NCBI GenBank assembly: GCA_021845595.1
Contig: JAJZVV010000005.1
Coordinates: forward strand, 124,001-188,000
DNA length: 64,000 nucleotides
Direction: 5' to 3'
From: Pseudomonadota bacterium
GTDB taxonomy: Bacteria; Pseudomonadota; Alphaproteobacteria; Acetobacterales; Acetobacteraceae
The notes below the pieces were generated by a model. It ran no database searches, was not told the origin of the DNA, and was given only the letters and a program-made list of their open reading frames with translations. The position numbers and the translations under genes are program-made. Positions 44,079 to 54,335 of the stretch are shown here, one piece after another. How positions within the stretch are numbered: position 1 is the stretch's first letter; each line of letters starts with the position of its first letter.

Positions 44079-45893
44079 ATGGCGGCCGAGGACGGGGAAC
44101 CCGCGATGGCAGCGCGGGCAGAGGCGCTGCAGTCGGGCGCGGAGGTGCTGCTGCGGGCGCTCAAGGATCAGGGCGTCGAGGTCGTGTTCGGCTACCCCGG
44201 TGGCGCGGTCCTGCCGATCTACGACGCGATTTTCAACCAGAACGCCATCCGTCACATCCTGGTTCGTCACGAGCAGGCCGCGGTGCACGCCGCGGAGGGC
44301 TATGCGCGTTCCACCGGGCGCGTCGGCGTCGTGCTGGTGACCAGCGGGCCGGGCGCCACCAATGCCGTGACCGGTCTGGTCGACGCGCTGATGGACAGCG
44401 TGCCGGTGGTCTGCCTGACCGGGCAGGTGCCGACCCATCTGATCGGCAATGACGCCTTCCAGGAGGCGGATACGACCGGCATCACCCGGCCGGCGACGAA
44501 GCACAACTACCTCGTCAAACGCTCCGACGATCTCGCCCGCGTGGTCCATGAAGCGTTCTACGTCGCCCGCAGCGGCCGGCCAGGGCCGGTCGTGATCGAT
44601 CTGCCCAAGGATGTCCTCATCGGGGCCGCGCCCTATTCGCCCCCGCCGGTGACCGAGCATCGCAGCTACCGCCCGCTGGTGGATCCCGATCCGGCGCGCA
44701 TCGCCGAGGCGGTGGCGCTGCTGAAGGCGGCGAAGCGGCCGATCATCTATGCCGGCGGTGGCGTCATCAATGCCGGCGAGGCGGCGTCGGCGACGCTGAC
44801 CCGTTTCGTGCGCGAGACGGGCTTTCCGTGCACCAACACGCTGATGGGGCTTGGCGCTTTTCCAGCCTCCGACCCGCATTTCCTCGGCATGCTGGGGATG
44901 CACGGGACCTATGAGGCCAATCTTGCCATGCATGACTGCGACGTCATGCTGGCGATCGGCGCGCGGTTCGACGATCGCGTCACCGGACGGCTCAATGCGT
45001 TCAGCCCCGGTTCGAAGAAGATCCACGCCGACATCGATCCGTCGAGCATCAACAAGAATGTCGCCGTCGATGTCGCCATCGTCGGCGATGCCGGGCGGGT
45101 GCTGAGCGCGCTGCTCGCCGAATGGCAGCGCGACCCGGCGCGCAGCGACTCCCAGGCGCTCACCGCGTGGTGGCGCCAGATCGACACGTGGCGGGCGAAG
45201 GAATCGCTGCGCTTCAGTCAGGCGATGGCGGCGGGCTCGATCATCAAACCGCAGCATGCCATCCGCCGTCTCTACGACATCACGCGTGAGAGCGGACGCG
45301 AGGTGTTCGTCACCACCGAGGTCGGCCAGCACCAGATGTGGGCCGCGCAGCATTTCCGTTTCGAGCGGCCCAACCATTGGATGACCTCGGGCGGGCTCGG
45401 GACCATGGGTTACGGGCTGCCGGCGGCGATGGGCGTGCAGATCGCCCATCCCGACGCGCTCGTGATCGACATCGCCGGCGAGGCGAGCATCCTGATGAAC
45501 ATCCAGGAGATGAGCACGCTGTCCCAGTACCGGCTGCCGGTGAAAGTGTTCATCCTCAACAATGAGTATATGGGGATGGTGCGGCAGTGGCAGGAGCTGC
45601 TGCATGGCGGCCGCTATTCGGAAAGCTATACCGCCGCGCTGCCGGATTTCGTGCAGCTGGCGCAGAGTTTCCACGCCGTCGGCCTGCGGGCCAAGACCGT
45701 CGATGAGCTGGACGACGTGATCCGCGAGATGCTCGCCACCGACCGCACCGTGATCGCCGACATCGCCGTCGACCAGAAGGAGAACTGCTTCCCGATGATC
45801 CCATCCGGTGCCGCCCATAACGAGATGATCCTTGGCCCCGACCAGGAAGGGCGGGCCGCCGGCATCACCGACGAAGGCCTGGTGTTGGTCTGA
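44079..45893 (+). CDS. ilvB: Acetolactate synthase large subunit
   Basis: The catalytic subunit (604 residues) of the thiamine-diphosphate enzyme that opens valine, leucine and isoleucine synthesis. The catalytic Glu lies in HEQAAVHAAEGYARS; VVFGYPGGAVLPIYDAIF, the FAD-domain MLGMHGTYEANLAMHDCD and GARFDDRVTGRLNAF are typical. In the cofactor motif the usual GDG/GDA reads GEA (IAGEASILMNIQEM, Glu468), followed by the normal ILNNEYMGMVRQWQ. ATG 44079 has GGAGGG 6 bases upstream; ATG 44106 is an alternative. It forms an operon with ilvN (4-base gap) and ilvC. Confidence 0.96.
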   Translation: MAAEDGEPAMAARAEALQSGAEVLLRALKDQGVEVVFGYPGGAVLPIYDAIFNQNAIRHILVRHEQAAVHAAEGYARSTGRVGVVLVTSGPGATNAVTGLVDALMDSVPVVCLTGQVPTHLIGNDAFQEADTTGITRPATKHNYLVKRSDDLARVVHEAFYVARSGRPGPVVIDLPKDVLIGAAPYSPPPVTEHRSYRPLVDPDPARIAEAVALLKAAKRPIIYAGGGVINAGEAASATLTRFVRETGFPCTNTLMGLGAFPASDPHFLGMLGMHGTYEANLAMHDCDVMLAIGARFDDRVTGRLNAFSPGSKKIHADIDPSSINKNVAVDVAIVGDAGRVLSALLAEWQRDPARSDSQALTAWWRQIDTWRAKESLRFSQAMAAGSIIKPQHAIRRLYDITRESGREVFVTTEVGQHQMWAAQHFRFERPNHWMTSGGLGTMGYGLPAAMGVQIAHPDALVIDIAGEASILMNIQEMSTLSQYRLPVKVFILNNEYMGMVRQWQELLHGGRYSESYTAALPDFVQLAQSFHAVGLRAKTVDELDDVIREMLATDRTVIADIAVDQKENCFPMIPSGAAHNEMILGPDQEGRAAGITDEGLVLV

Positions 45894-45897
45894 ACCG

Positions 45898-47470
<1,573 letters not shown>

Positions 47471-47480
47471 CCGGCCGACA

Positions 47481-47512
47481 CGGCCCGGCCCCTCGCCGAG
47501 GGAGCCGGGCCG
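47481..47512. terminator. Terminator hairpin between ilvC and the convergent esterase gene
   Basis: The outer stem CGGCCCGGC (47481-47489) pairs with GCCGGGCCG (47504-47512), and an inner stem CCCTC/GAGGG closes on a GCC loop, giving 14 pairs with one bulged A. It begins 11 bases after the ilvC stop. Confidence 0.75.
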
Positions 47513-47528
47513 CGTCGCGCTGCTCTGC

Positions 47529-48533
47529 CTATGAACGCCGCCGGCGGCGCACGGCGCCGAGCCCGGCGAGACCGAGCGCCAGCAAGCTCATGCTGGCGGG
47601 CTCCGGCACTTCCTGGGCGGCGAGGTTGGCGATGATCTGGTGGCCGCTCGCCGTCGGGTGCACGCCGTCCCAGAACAGGTACCGGTTCTGCGCGGCCTCG
47701 GTGCTGGCGCACAGCGTACCGGACGTGGCGCTGATGAAGCTGCCCGTCCAGCACGGCGCGGTGACGTTGGTGTAGCCATAGGCCGACGGGTTCGCCACGG
47801 CCGCGTCGATCACGGCGTAGCTGTTGACGATGTCGAGCGTCATGCCGTCAGCGGCGGCGATCCCGCCGACGGTCCTGACCAGCGCCTGGTCGAAATAGGC
47901 CGAAAGCTGAGATGCCGCAGCGCTCGCGGCGACGCCTTGGGCGGTGATATCCGGAACCTTGCCGAGATCGGGAACGGTCACGAGCACCAAGGTCTTGGCG
48001 CCGCCCTGGGCGAGCCCGGAGACGAACGCCGCGACATTCGCGACCGCCACGTTGGCATCGACGATGGCGGCAGACGGCGTGATTCCCGGCGTGCCGAGGA
48101 TGGTGAACAGGTCGTTGGCGCCGATCCACAGCGTGTAGAGCGCCGAGGCGACCGGATGCGGCACCGCCGCCTGGAACTGCGCGAGCTGGCTGGGGAGGTC
48201 CGTCGTGTTGGCCGGGTGGACGGGGGTGGTACCGGTCTGCGCGCCGCCATAGGCATAATCGGTGCCGCCGGTCCGGCTCGGGGTGATCGGCCCAAGTCCG
48301 AGGCTGGCGCCGAGATCCTGCACCCAGACCGGCCCGTTGGTGTAGCGGCCCTGTGAGTAGGGCGGCGAAACAGGCTGCGTCCCACCGGTTGCCGCATAGA
48401 TGTTGCCGGCATCGGAGAGTGAGTCGCCGAACGCGTAAAGCGCCGTATAGGGCGCGGCCTGGGCGAGCGGGGTCGCCATCGTCAATGCGGTGGCGATGCC
48501 AAGGCTGGTGATGACGGGTGCGCGCAGACGCAT
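47529..48533 (-). CDS. PEP-CTERM SGNH/GDSL-type esterase
   Basis: A 334-residue secreted GDSL hydrolase and likely exosortase A substrate. ATG 48533 has GGGAGG at ideal spacing and starts the signal peptide (VITSLGIATALTMATPLAQA before APY). Block I is YAFGDSLSDAGNIY with nucleophile Ser38, block III is TLWIGANDLFTI and block V is FWDGVHPTASGHQII with Asp and His. The C-terminus is VPEPASMSLLALGLAGLGAVRRRRR, a complete PEP-CTERM. The hydrolysed ester is unknown. The gene is far from xrtA, as PEP-CTERM substrates usually are. Confidence 0.9.
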   Translation of the reverse strand: MRLRAPVITSLGIATALTMATPLAQAAPYTALYAFGDSLSDAGNIYAATGGTQPVSPPYSQGRYTNGPVWVQDLGASLGLGPITPSRTGGTDYAYGGAQTGTTPVHPANTTDLPSQLAQFQAAVPHPVASALYTLWIGANDLFTILGTPGITPSAAIVDANVAVANVAAFVSGLAQGGAKTLVLVTVPDLGKVPDITAQGVAASAAASQLSAYFDQALVRTVGGIAAADGMTLDIVNSYAVIDAAVANPSAYGYTNVTAPCWTGSFISATSGTLCASTEAAQNRYLFWDGVHPTASGHQIIANLAAQEVPEPASMSLLALGLAGLGAVRRRRRS

Positions 48534-48614
48534 GGTGAAACCTCCCTTTCGCGCGCGGCGGTCTCCGAGCGCGAGAGAAAGATTAAGAAATGATCGCAAA
48601 CGCAGCAACTATTA

Positions 48615-49313
48615 TCAGGCGTTGGTCCCGATGCGGTCGAGGCGGGGGTCGTGCAGCAGATGCACCATCGCCGCGATGCCGAGCACGGGCGCGGCCAGAT
48701 TGAGGACCGGAACCAGCGCGGCCAGCGAGGCGAGCACCCCGACGCCGAACACGTCGCCGCGGCAGGCGTGATAGGCCGCCAGCGCCTCTGCCCGTGCCAT
48801 CCGCCGCATGGCGACGCTGACGAAGGCGCCGCGGCCGAACGCCCAGCCGGAAACGGCGAGCCATAGCAGCGTCGTCAGGCCCGGCAGCCAGCCCCAGAAG
48901 GTCAGCCGCAGCGCCCAGAGCACGGCCAGCACGAGCAGTTGTGCCGCGACCAGGCGCATGCCGAGGGCCGCGCCGTCCCACAGTTGGGCCGGGAGCGGCG
49001 CCGCCGAGGCGGGAGGGAGGGACGGGTACCATGCCGCTTCGACGGCACGGGCGATGCGCTCGGTGAACAGCCCGGCGATCGTCACCACGAGGGGCACGAA
49101 CAGCAGCCAGATAAGGTAGGCCGAGGCGGCGAACACCAGCAGCGCCGCCCCCAGCCCCTGCGGGTTCTCGCCGACCCGCGCTACCGTCGACCAGACGAGC
49201 GCTGCGACGAGGGCGAGGAACGCGAGCACCGACCAGCCGATGCTGCGGATCAGCACAGCGAGGAACACGGGCTCCCCGATCTGCCCCACCGTCCGCCCGA
49301 TCGCCCGCCACAT
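48615..49313 (-). CDS. EI24/CysZ-like membrane protein
   Basis: A 232-residue inner-membrane protein of the EI24 domain family (CysZ and relatives). The start MWRAIGRTVGQIGEPVFLAVLIRSIG is typical, followed by four to five hydrophobic segments (WSVLAFLALVAALVW, LLVFAASAYLIWLLFVPLVVTIAGL, LLVLAVLWALRLTFWGWLPG) and a C-terminal GVLASLAALVPVLNLAAPVLGIAAMVHLL. A longer GTG start at 49361 is possible. CysZ itself is a sulfate channel, but most family members are uncharacterised and no cysteine genes are nearby. Confidence 0.8.
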   Translation of the reverse strand: MWRAIGRTVGQIGEPVFLAVLIRSIGWSVLAFLALVAALVWSTVARVGENPQGLGAALLVFAASAYLIWLLFVPLVVTIAGLFTERIARAVEAAWYPSLPPASAAPLPAQLWDGAALGMRLVAAQLLVLAVLWALRLTFWGWLPGLTTLLWLAVSGWAFGRGAFVSVAMRRMARAEALAAYHACRGDVFGVGVLASLAALVPVLNLAAPVLGIAAMVHLLHDPRLDRIGTNA

Positions 49314-49573
49314 GAAGGTCAGCCGCCCCAAATCAGCCGCAGCAGAGGCGGCGTCAGCCACAGGCTAGGCCGACGACGGCGGGATTGTCGAGCCGGCGCT
49401 CGGGCCCGGCGCGCCTGGGGCAGCGTGGGCGGAGCGGAGCGCGCCCAATCTGCCCGGCGCCGAGCGGCGGCGCCTCAGGATTTCGCGCCCTCATCCACCT
49501 TGACGGGCGCGCCGCCCCGCGCAAGGCTCCGCGCCGTCCCGGGAGGCGGGGACCAAACACGGAGGATGTGCGT

Positions 49574-50569
49574 ATGACTCGCTTGCTTTCGACCCGGATC
49601 AGCCGCCGCGCGGTCGCTGCCGGCGCCGTGCCGGCCTCGCTCGCGCTCGCCGGCTTCCCGCGCGCGCCACGGGCAGCGGAGAAGCAGATCGCCTATCTGA
49701 CCCCCGGGCTCGACCTGCCCTTCTGGCGCATCCTCGCCAAGGGCATTGCCGACACCGGCGCCGGCCATGGCTTCAAGACCACGACGTACGACAGCCACAA
49801 CAACGCCCAGACCCAGTTGCAGAACGCGCAGGACGCGATCGCGCGCAAGGTGGACGGCATCATCATCTCGCCCACCGACAGCTCCACCTGCCCTTCGGTG
49901 CTCGATGCTGCCAAGCGCGCCGGCATCCCCGTCGTCATCGCCGATATCGGCACCACCAGCGGCGAATATGTCTCCTTCATCATCTCGGACAACACCGAGG
50001 GCGCCTATGGCACCGGTGTTGCCTTTGCAAAGGCGATGAAGGCGAAGGGCTGGGAGAAGGGCAGCGTCGGCCTCGTCACCATCTCGCTCGCCCGCAACAA
50101 CGGCAAGGCGCGCACCGCCGGATTCCGCAAGGCGCTGGCCGAGGCGCATATCCGCGAAGCGGCGCTGTCGCAGATGCAGACCTACACCGCCGACGAGACC
50201 TTCAAGTTCGTCCAGGACATGCTCACCGCCCACCCGGACATGCGTGGTCTGTTCATCGAGACCGACCAGCCGACCATCGGGGCGCTGCGCGCGCTGCAGG
50301 CCACCCGGCGCGAGGGCCAGGTGCTGGTCGCCGCCTATGACGGCATTCCCGAGTTCGTCAAACTGCTGAAGGAAGGCAAGATCGTCGCCTCCGGCATGCA
50401 GCAGCCCTACCTGATGGGCGAGCGCTCGGCGCTGTCGCTGCTCGCGTATCTCGACGGCGGCAAGCCGGACAAGACGATCATCGTGCCGATCGAAGTCGTC
50501 ACCAGCGAGAATGTCGACAAGCTGCTGCCGACGATCCGTACCACGGTGTTCGGCAACGAGATGACCTGA
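49574..50569 (+). CDS. Sugar ABC transporter substrate-binding protein (RbsB-like)
   Basis: A 331-residue periplasmic binding protein of the peripla_BP_4 type. The N-terminus has a twin-arginine-like signal (ISRRAVAAGAVPASLALAG), unusual for the family but common in this group of bacteria. The mature part shows AYLTPGLDLPFWRILAKGIAD, KVDGIIISPTDSS, AKRAGIPVVIADIG and RGLFIETDQPTIGALRAL. ATG 49574 has GGAGGA 7 bases upstream. It starts a four-gene operon with a two-domain ATPase and a permease. The ligand could be ribose, another pentose, inositol or a similar polyol. Confidence 0.88.
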   Translation: MTRLLSTRISRRAVAAGAVPASLALAGFPRAPRAAEKQIAYLTPGLDLPFWRILAKGIADTGAGHGFKTTTYDSHNNAQTQLQNAQDAIARKVDGIIISPTDSSTCPSVLDAAKRAGIPVVIADIGTTSGEYVSFIISDNTEGAYGTGVAFAKAMKAKGWEKGSVGLVTISLARNNGKARTAGFRKALAEAHIREAALSQMQTYTADETFKFVQDMLTAHPDMRGLFIETDQPTIGALRALQATRREGQVLVAAYDGIPEFVKLLKEGKIVASGMQQPYLMGERSALSLLAYLDGGKPDKTIIVPIEVVTSENVDKLLPTIRTTVFGNEMT

Positions 50570-50570
50570 G

Positions 50571-52460
50571 TTGACGGACCTGCTGGCGCTTTCCGACATC
50601 TGGAAGCGCTTCGGGGCGACGATTGCTCTCGCCGGCGCCGATTTCACCCTCGGCGCCGGCGAAGTTCATGCGCTCGTCGGCGCCAACGGCGCCGGCAAGA
50701 GCACGCTCTCACGCGTCATTTCCGGCCACATCCAGCCCGACCGCGGCGATCTCCGCCTCGACGGCCGCCCGCTGCGCCATGCCAACGCGCGCGAGGCGAT
50801 CCGCAGCGGCATCGCCATGGTGACGCAGGAAACCTCGCTCGCGCCCGATCTCTCGGTGCTGGAAAACATCATGCTGCCGCGCCTGGGCCAGCGCGGCCGG
50901 CTGGATTGGCGCGGTATGCGTGCGCACGCCGGCCGCCTGATCGAGGAGTTCGGCCAGGAGGGCGGACTGTCGCTCGACGTGCCGGTCCGGGAATTGTCCA
51001 TCGGCCAGCGTCAGATGGTCGAAATCCTCAAGGCCCTGGCGATCGATTCCCGGGTCATCATCTTCGACGAGCCGACCGCCTCGCTGTCGCCGATGGAGAG
51101 CGAGATCCTGTTCGGCATCATCCGCGCCCTGGCCGCGCGCGGCCGGGGGGTGATCTTCGTCTCGCACCGGCTGGAGGAGATTTTCTCGGTCACCGACCGC
51201 ATCACCGTGCTGCGCGAAGGCCGCGTCGTCGCCGCCGGCGTTGCGACCGACCACATCGCTCCACCCGAACTGGTGCGGCTGATGGTCGGGCGGGAGTTGT
51301 CGGACGTCTATGCAAGCGGCGCGCGGAGTGGCCACGCGCCGGGGAAGGTCGTGCTGAGCGTCTCCCATCTCGCCGCCCCGCCGCGGGTGCGGGATGTCTC
51401 CTTCACCGTGCGCGCGGGGGAGATCGTGGGCCTCGCCGGGCTCGTCGGCGCCGGGCGCTCGGAGACGGTGGAGACGATTTTCGGCCTGCGCCCGGCCGCC
51501 GCCGGCCGCATCGACCTCGACGGCCAGGCCTTCCGCGCGCGATCGCCGCGGGCGGCGATCCGCGCCGGTATCGGGCTGATCCCGGAGGACCGGCGCGGGC
51601 AGGGGATCGTGCCGGATTTCTCGGTGCGCGAAAATCTCATGCTCGCCCATCTCGGTGACCATCGTGGCCCCGGCCTCGGCTACGAGCAGCGGAGCAGCAC
51701 CGTGCGAGCGCTCCTGGACACGCTCGGCCTGCCGGCGCATCGCGTGCTCGATGCCTCCATGCTCACCTTCTCCGGCGGCATGCAGCAGAAAGTCATCCTC
51801 GCGCGCTGGCTGCTGCTCGGCCCGAAGCTGCTGCTGCTCGACGAGCCGACGCGCGGCGTCGATATCGGCACGCGCGCGAGCATCTACGCGCTGCTGCGCC
51901 GCATCGCCGCCGAGGGTGTGGCGGTGGTGGTGGTGTCCTCGGATTTCGAGGAAGTCATCGGACTCGCCGACCGCATCGTGGTTCTGAGTGACGGCGTGAC
52001 CGTCACCGAGATCCCCGGCGATCTCGTGGATATCGAGAATCTCGCCATGTTCGCGGCGCCGCGCTCGTCCGCCGCGCGCACCCGCGCGCTGCTCGCCGCG
52101 CTGCGCGACGCGTATGGCGGCATCGGCTGCTGGATCGGGCTCGATGGCGAGCGGCTGTTCTGCTTCGACCGCGTCGGCGACGACGAAGCCGCCGACCCAG
52201 GCTTTGCCGCCGGCGGCTTCGCCCCGATCGCGGCGACCCGCATCGCCGTCGCGCTCGCCGCCCGCGCCGAGGGGTTCGTCTTCGAGGCCGACGGCCGCGC
52301 CAGCCTGCTGGTGCCGATCCGTGGCCGGCGCGGGCACGATCTCGGCCTGATCGGGCTGACGCTGCCGCCCGGCGCGCCGCTTCCGGACGCGGCCGCCGTG
52401 CGGGCGCGCATCGAAGCGGCGACGGCCCTTCCCACCCTGACGATCGCGGACGCCGCATGA
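50571..52460 (+). CDS. Sugar ABC transporter ATPase (RbsA-like) with extra C-terminal domain
   Basis: A 629-residue two-domain ATPase, ~125 residues longer than RbsA/MglA. The first ABC domain has VGANGAGKST, signature LSIGQRQMVEI and Walker B VIIFDEPTASLSP; the second has the degenerate GLVGAGRSE loop normal for this family, FSGGMQQKVILARWL and LLLLDEPTRGVDIG. After residue ~500 a further domain follows (AARTRALLAALRDAYGGIGCWIG ... RASLLVPIRGRRGHDLGLIGLTLPPG) with a GAF-like strand/helix pattern. Its role might be ligand-dependent control of transport. Translation starts at TTG 50571, one base after the preceding stop, with a weak ribosome site, which suggests coupling. Confidence 0.88.
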   Translation: MTDLLALSDIWKRFGATIALAGADFTLGAGEVHALVGANGAGKSTLSRVISGHIQPDRGDLRLDGRPLRHANAREAIRSGIAMVTQETSLAPDLSVLENIMLPRLGQRGRLDWRGMRAHAGRLIEEFGQEGGLSLDVPVRELSIGQRQMVEILKALAIDSRVIIFDEPTASLSPMESEILFGIIRALAARGRGVIFVSHRLEEIFSVTDRITVLREGRVVAAGVATDHIAPPELVRLMVGRELSDVYASGARSGHAPGKVVLSVSHLAAPPRVRDVSFTVRAGEIVGLAGLVGAGRSETVETIFGLRPAAAGRIDLDGQAFRARSPRAAIRAGIGLIPEDRRGQGIVPDFSVRENLMLAHLGDHRGPGLGYEQRSSTVRALLDTLGLPAHRVLDASMLTFSGGMQQKVILARWLLLGPKLLLLDEPTRGVDIGTRASIYALLRRIAAEGVAVVVVSSDFEEVIGLADRIVVLSDGVTVTEIPGDLVDIENLAMFAAPRSSAARTRALLAALRDAYGGIGCWIGLDGERLFCFDRVGDDEAADPGFAAGGFAPIAATRIAVALAARAEGFVFEADGRASLLVPIRGRRGHDLGLIGLTLPPGAPLPDAAAVRARIEAATALPTLTIADAA

Positions 52461-53440
52461 GCATGACCGAGACACTTCCGGGCGCGCCCGCGCGCCGCTC
52501 CCTCGCGCGTCGCCTCATCACCCAGATCGAAGCGCGGATGCTGCTGCTCACGCTCGTCGTGATGGCCGCGCTCTCCGTGGTCTCGCCGTATTTTCTCACC
52601 ACCAACAATCTGCTCAACGCCATGGACCAGTCGGTGGTGGTCGGCATGGTGGCGCTTGGCCAGACCATGGTGATCCTCATCGGCGGGATCGACCTCTCGG
52701 TGGGCTCGCTCGCCGGCGTCACCGGCATGGTGCTGGGGTTGACGCTGCCGACGCTGGGCCTGCCCGGCGCGGTCGGGCTGGCGCTCCTCACCGGCGCGCT
52801 GGCCGGCCTGGCGAGCGGAGCGATCATCATTTTCGGCCGGCTGGCGCCGTTCGTCGTCACGCTCGGCGTGATGTCGATCGGGCGCAGCATGGCCTATGTG
52901 ATCAGCGGCGCCAATTCGGTGGGCGAGCTGCCGGCCGGGCTGGGCCGGCTGTCCACCGACACGATCGGCGGGCTGCCGGTGAATTTCGCCATCCTGCTCG
53001 CCGCCTATGGCGCGGCGTGGTGGTTCCTCACCCGCGCGAAGGGCGGGCGCACGCTCTATGCCATCGGCTCGAATGCCGAGGCGGCGCGCGTCGCCGGGCT
53101 TTCCATCCGGCTGTGGAGCATCCTCGCCTATGGTTTCTCCGGGCTGATGAGCGCGGTGGCGGCAACCTTCCTCGCCTCGCGCATCCTCTCGATCGATCCG
53201 ATCGGCGGCAACGGGCTGGAACTGGACGCCATCGCCGCGGTGGTGATCGGCGGCGCCAGCCTGTTCGGCGGCCGCGGCTCCATCATCGGCACGCTGTTCG
53301 GCGTGTTCATCATGGTGTTCATCCGCAACGGGCTGAACCTGCTCAACGTCTCGCCCTACTGGCAGGGCACCGCCATCGGTTCGATCATCATCGCCGCCGT
53401 GCTCGCCGAGCGGCTGCTGAGCGACCGTGGGCGCGGATAG
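52457..53440 (+). CDS. Sugar ABC transporter permease (RbsC-like)
   Basis: A 327-residue inner-membrane permease of the BPD_transp_2 family. Features are LLTLVVMAALSVVSPYFLTTNNLLN, VALGQTMVILIGGIDLSVGSLAGVTGM (the family hallmark), GRLAPFVVTLGVMSIGRSMAYVISG, the cytoplasmic SNAEAARVAGL loop that contacts the ATPase, and ELDAIAAVVIGGASLFGGRGSI near the end. About nine hydrophobic helices are visible. The ATG overlaps the ATPase stop by 4 bases. With the two upstream genes it completes a ribose/autoinducer-type importer. Confidence 0.93.
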   Translation: MSMTETLPGAPARRSLARRLITQIEARMLLLTLVVMAALSVVSPYFLTTNNLLNAMDQSVVVGMVALGQTMVILIGGIDLSVGSLAGVTGMVLGLTLPTLGLPGAVGLALLTGALAGLASGAIIIFGRLAPFVVTLGVMSIGRSMAYVISGANSVGELPAGLGRLSTDTIGGLPVNFAILLAAYGAAWWFLTRAKGGRTLYAIGSNAEAARVAGLSIRLWSILAYGFSGLMSAVAATFLASRILSIDPIGGNGLELDAIAAVVIGGASLFGGRGSIIGTLFGVFIMVFIRNGLNLLNVSPYWQGTAIGSIIIAAVLAERLLSDRGRG

Positions 53441-53444
53441 CGGC

Positions 53445-54335
53445 ATGGCTCCGCGCGCCGTCCTCGCCTGCGAGGACAATCTCGCCTTCATGCCGAAGCT
53501 GGCGGACGGGCAGATGAAGCTGATCGTCACCTCGCCGCCCTACAATATCGGCAAGGAATACGAACGGCGCGCGCCGCTCGATGCCTATCTACGAGGGCAG
53601 GAAGCGGTGATCACCGAGTGCGTGCGCCTGCTGCACCCGCGCGGGTCGCTGTGCTGGCAGGTCGGCAACCATGTGCAGGACGGCGAGGTGTTCCCGCTCG
53701 ATGCCGTGCTCTACCCGCTGTTCAAGCGGTTCGGCCTGAAATTGCGTAACCGTATCGTCTGGCATTTCGAGCACGGGCTGCACTGCACCAAGCGCCTGTC
53801 GGGGCGGCACGAGACCATCCTCTGGTTCACCAAGCGCGAAGACTATACGTTCAATCTCGACGCGGTCCGCGTGCCGTCCAAATACCCGCAGAAGAAGCAC
53901 TTCAAGGGGCCGCGCGTCGGCCAGTTGTCCGGCAACCCGCTCGGCAAGAACCCCGGCGATGTCTGGATTTTTCCGAACGTGAAGAGCAATCACGTCGAGA
54001 AGACCACGCATCCCTGCCAGTTTCCGGTCGAGCTCGTCGAGCGGCTGGTGCTCGCGATGACCGCGCCAGGGGACAGCGTGCTCGATCCCTACATGGGCGT
54101 CGGCAGCAGCCTGATCGCGGCTTTGAAGCATGGCCGTAACGGCTTCGGGTGCGACCTGTCGGCGGCGTATGTGGCGCTGGCCGGCCAGCGGCTCGATGCG
54201 CTCGCGGCGGGCCAGCTCCGGCTGCGGCCGATGGATCGGCCGGTCTATGATCCGTCGCGCCCGGCCGCCGCCCAGCGCCGCGCCGCGCCGGCGGTGACGC
54301 CGCCGTCGATGACCAGTTCCGACCCGGTCATGTAG
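53445..54335 (+). CDS. Site-specific DNA methyltransferase (amino-type, N4-cytosine or N6-adenine)
   Basis: A 296-residue DNA methyltransferase with motif IV TSPPYN at residues 29-34 preceding motif I DPYMGVGSS at 214-222, the order of the beta class. TSPPY is typical of N4-cytosine enzymes but also occurs in N6-adenine enzymes. Between them, HFEHGLHCTKRLSGRHETILWFTK and KYPQKKHFKGPR are likely DNA-contact regions. No restriction endonuclease gene is nearby. It follows the sugar permease by 4 bases (ATG 53445; GTG 53427 would overlap it). The last ~30 residues are encoded opposite the 3' end of the convergent SDR gene and are probably not part of the fold. Confidence 0.85.
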   Translation: MAPRAVLACEDNLAFMPKLADGQMKLIVTSPPYNIGKEYERRAPLDAYLRGQEAVITECVRLLHPRGSLCWQVGNHVQDGEVFPLDAVLYPLFKRFGLKLRNRIVWHFEHGLHCTKRLSGRHETILWFTKREDYTFNLDAVRVPSKYPQKKHFKGPRVGQLSGNPLGKNPGDVWIFPNVKSNHVEKTTHPCQFPVELVERLVLAMTAPGDSVLDPYMGVGSSLIAALKHGRNGFGCDLSAAYVALAGQRLDALAAGQLRLRPMDRPVYDPSRPAAAQRRAAPAVTPPSMTSSDPVM

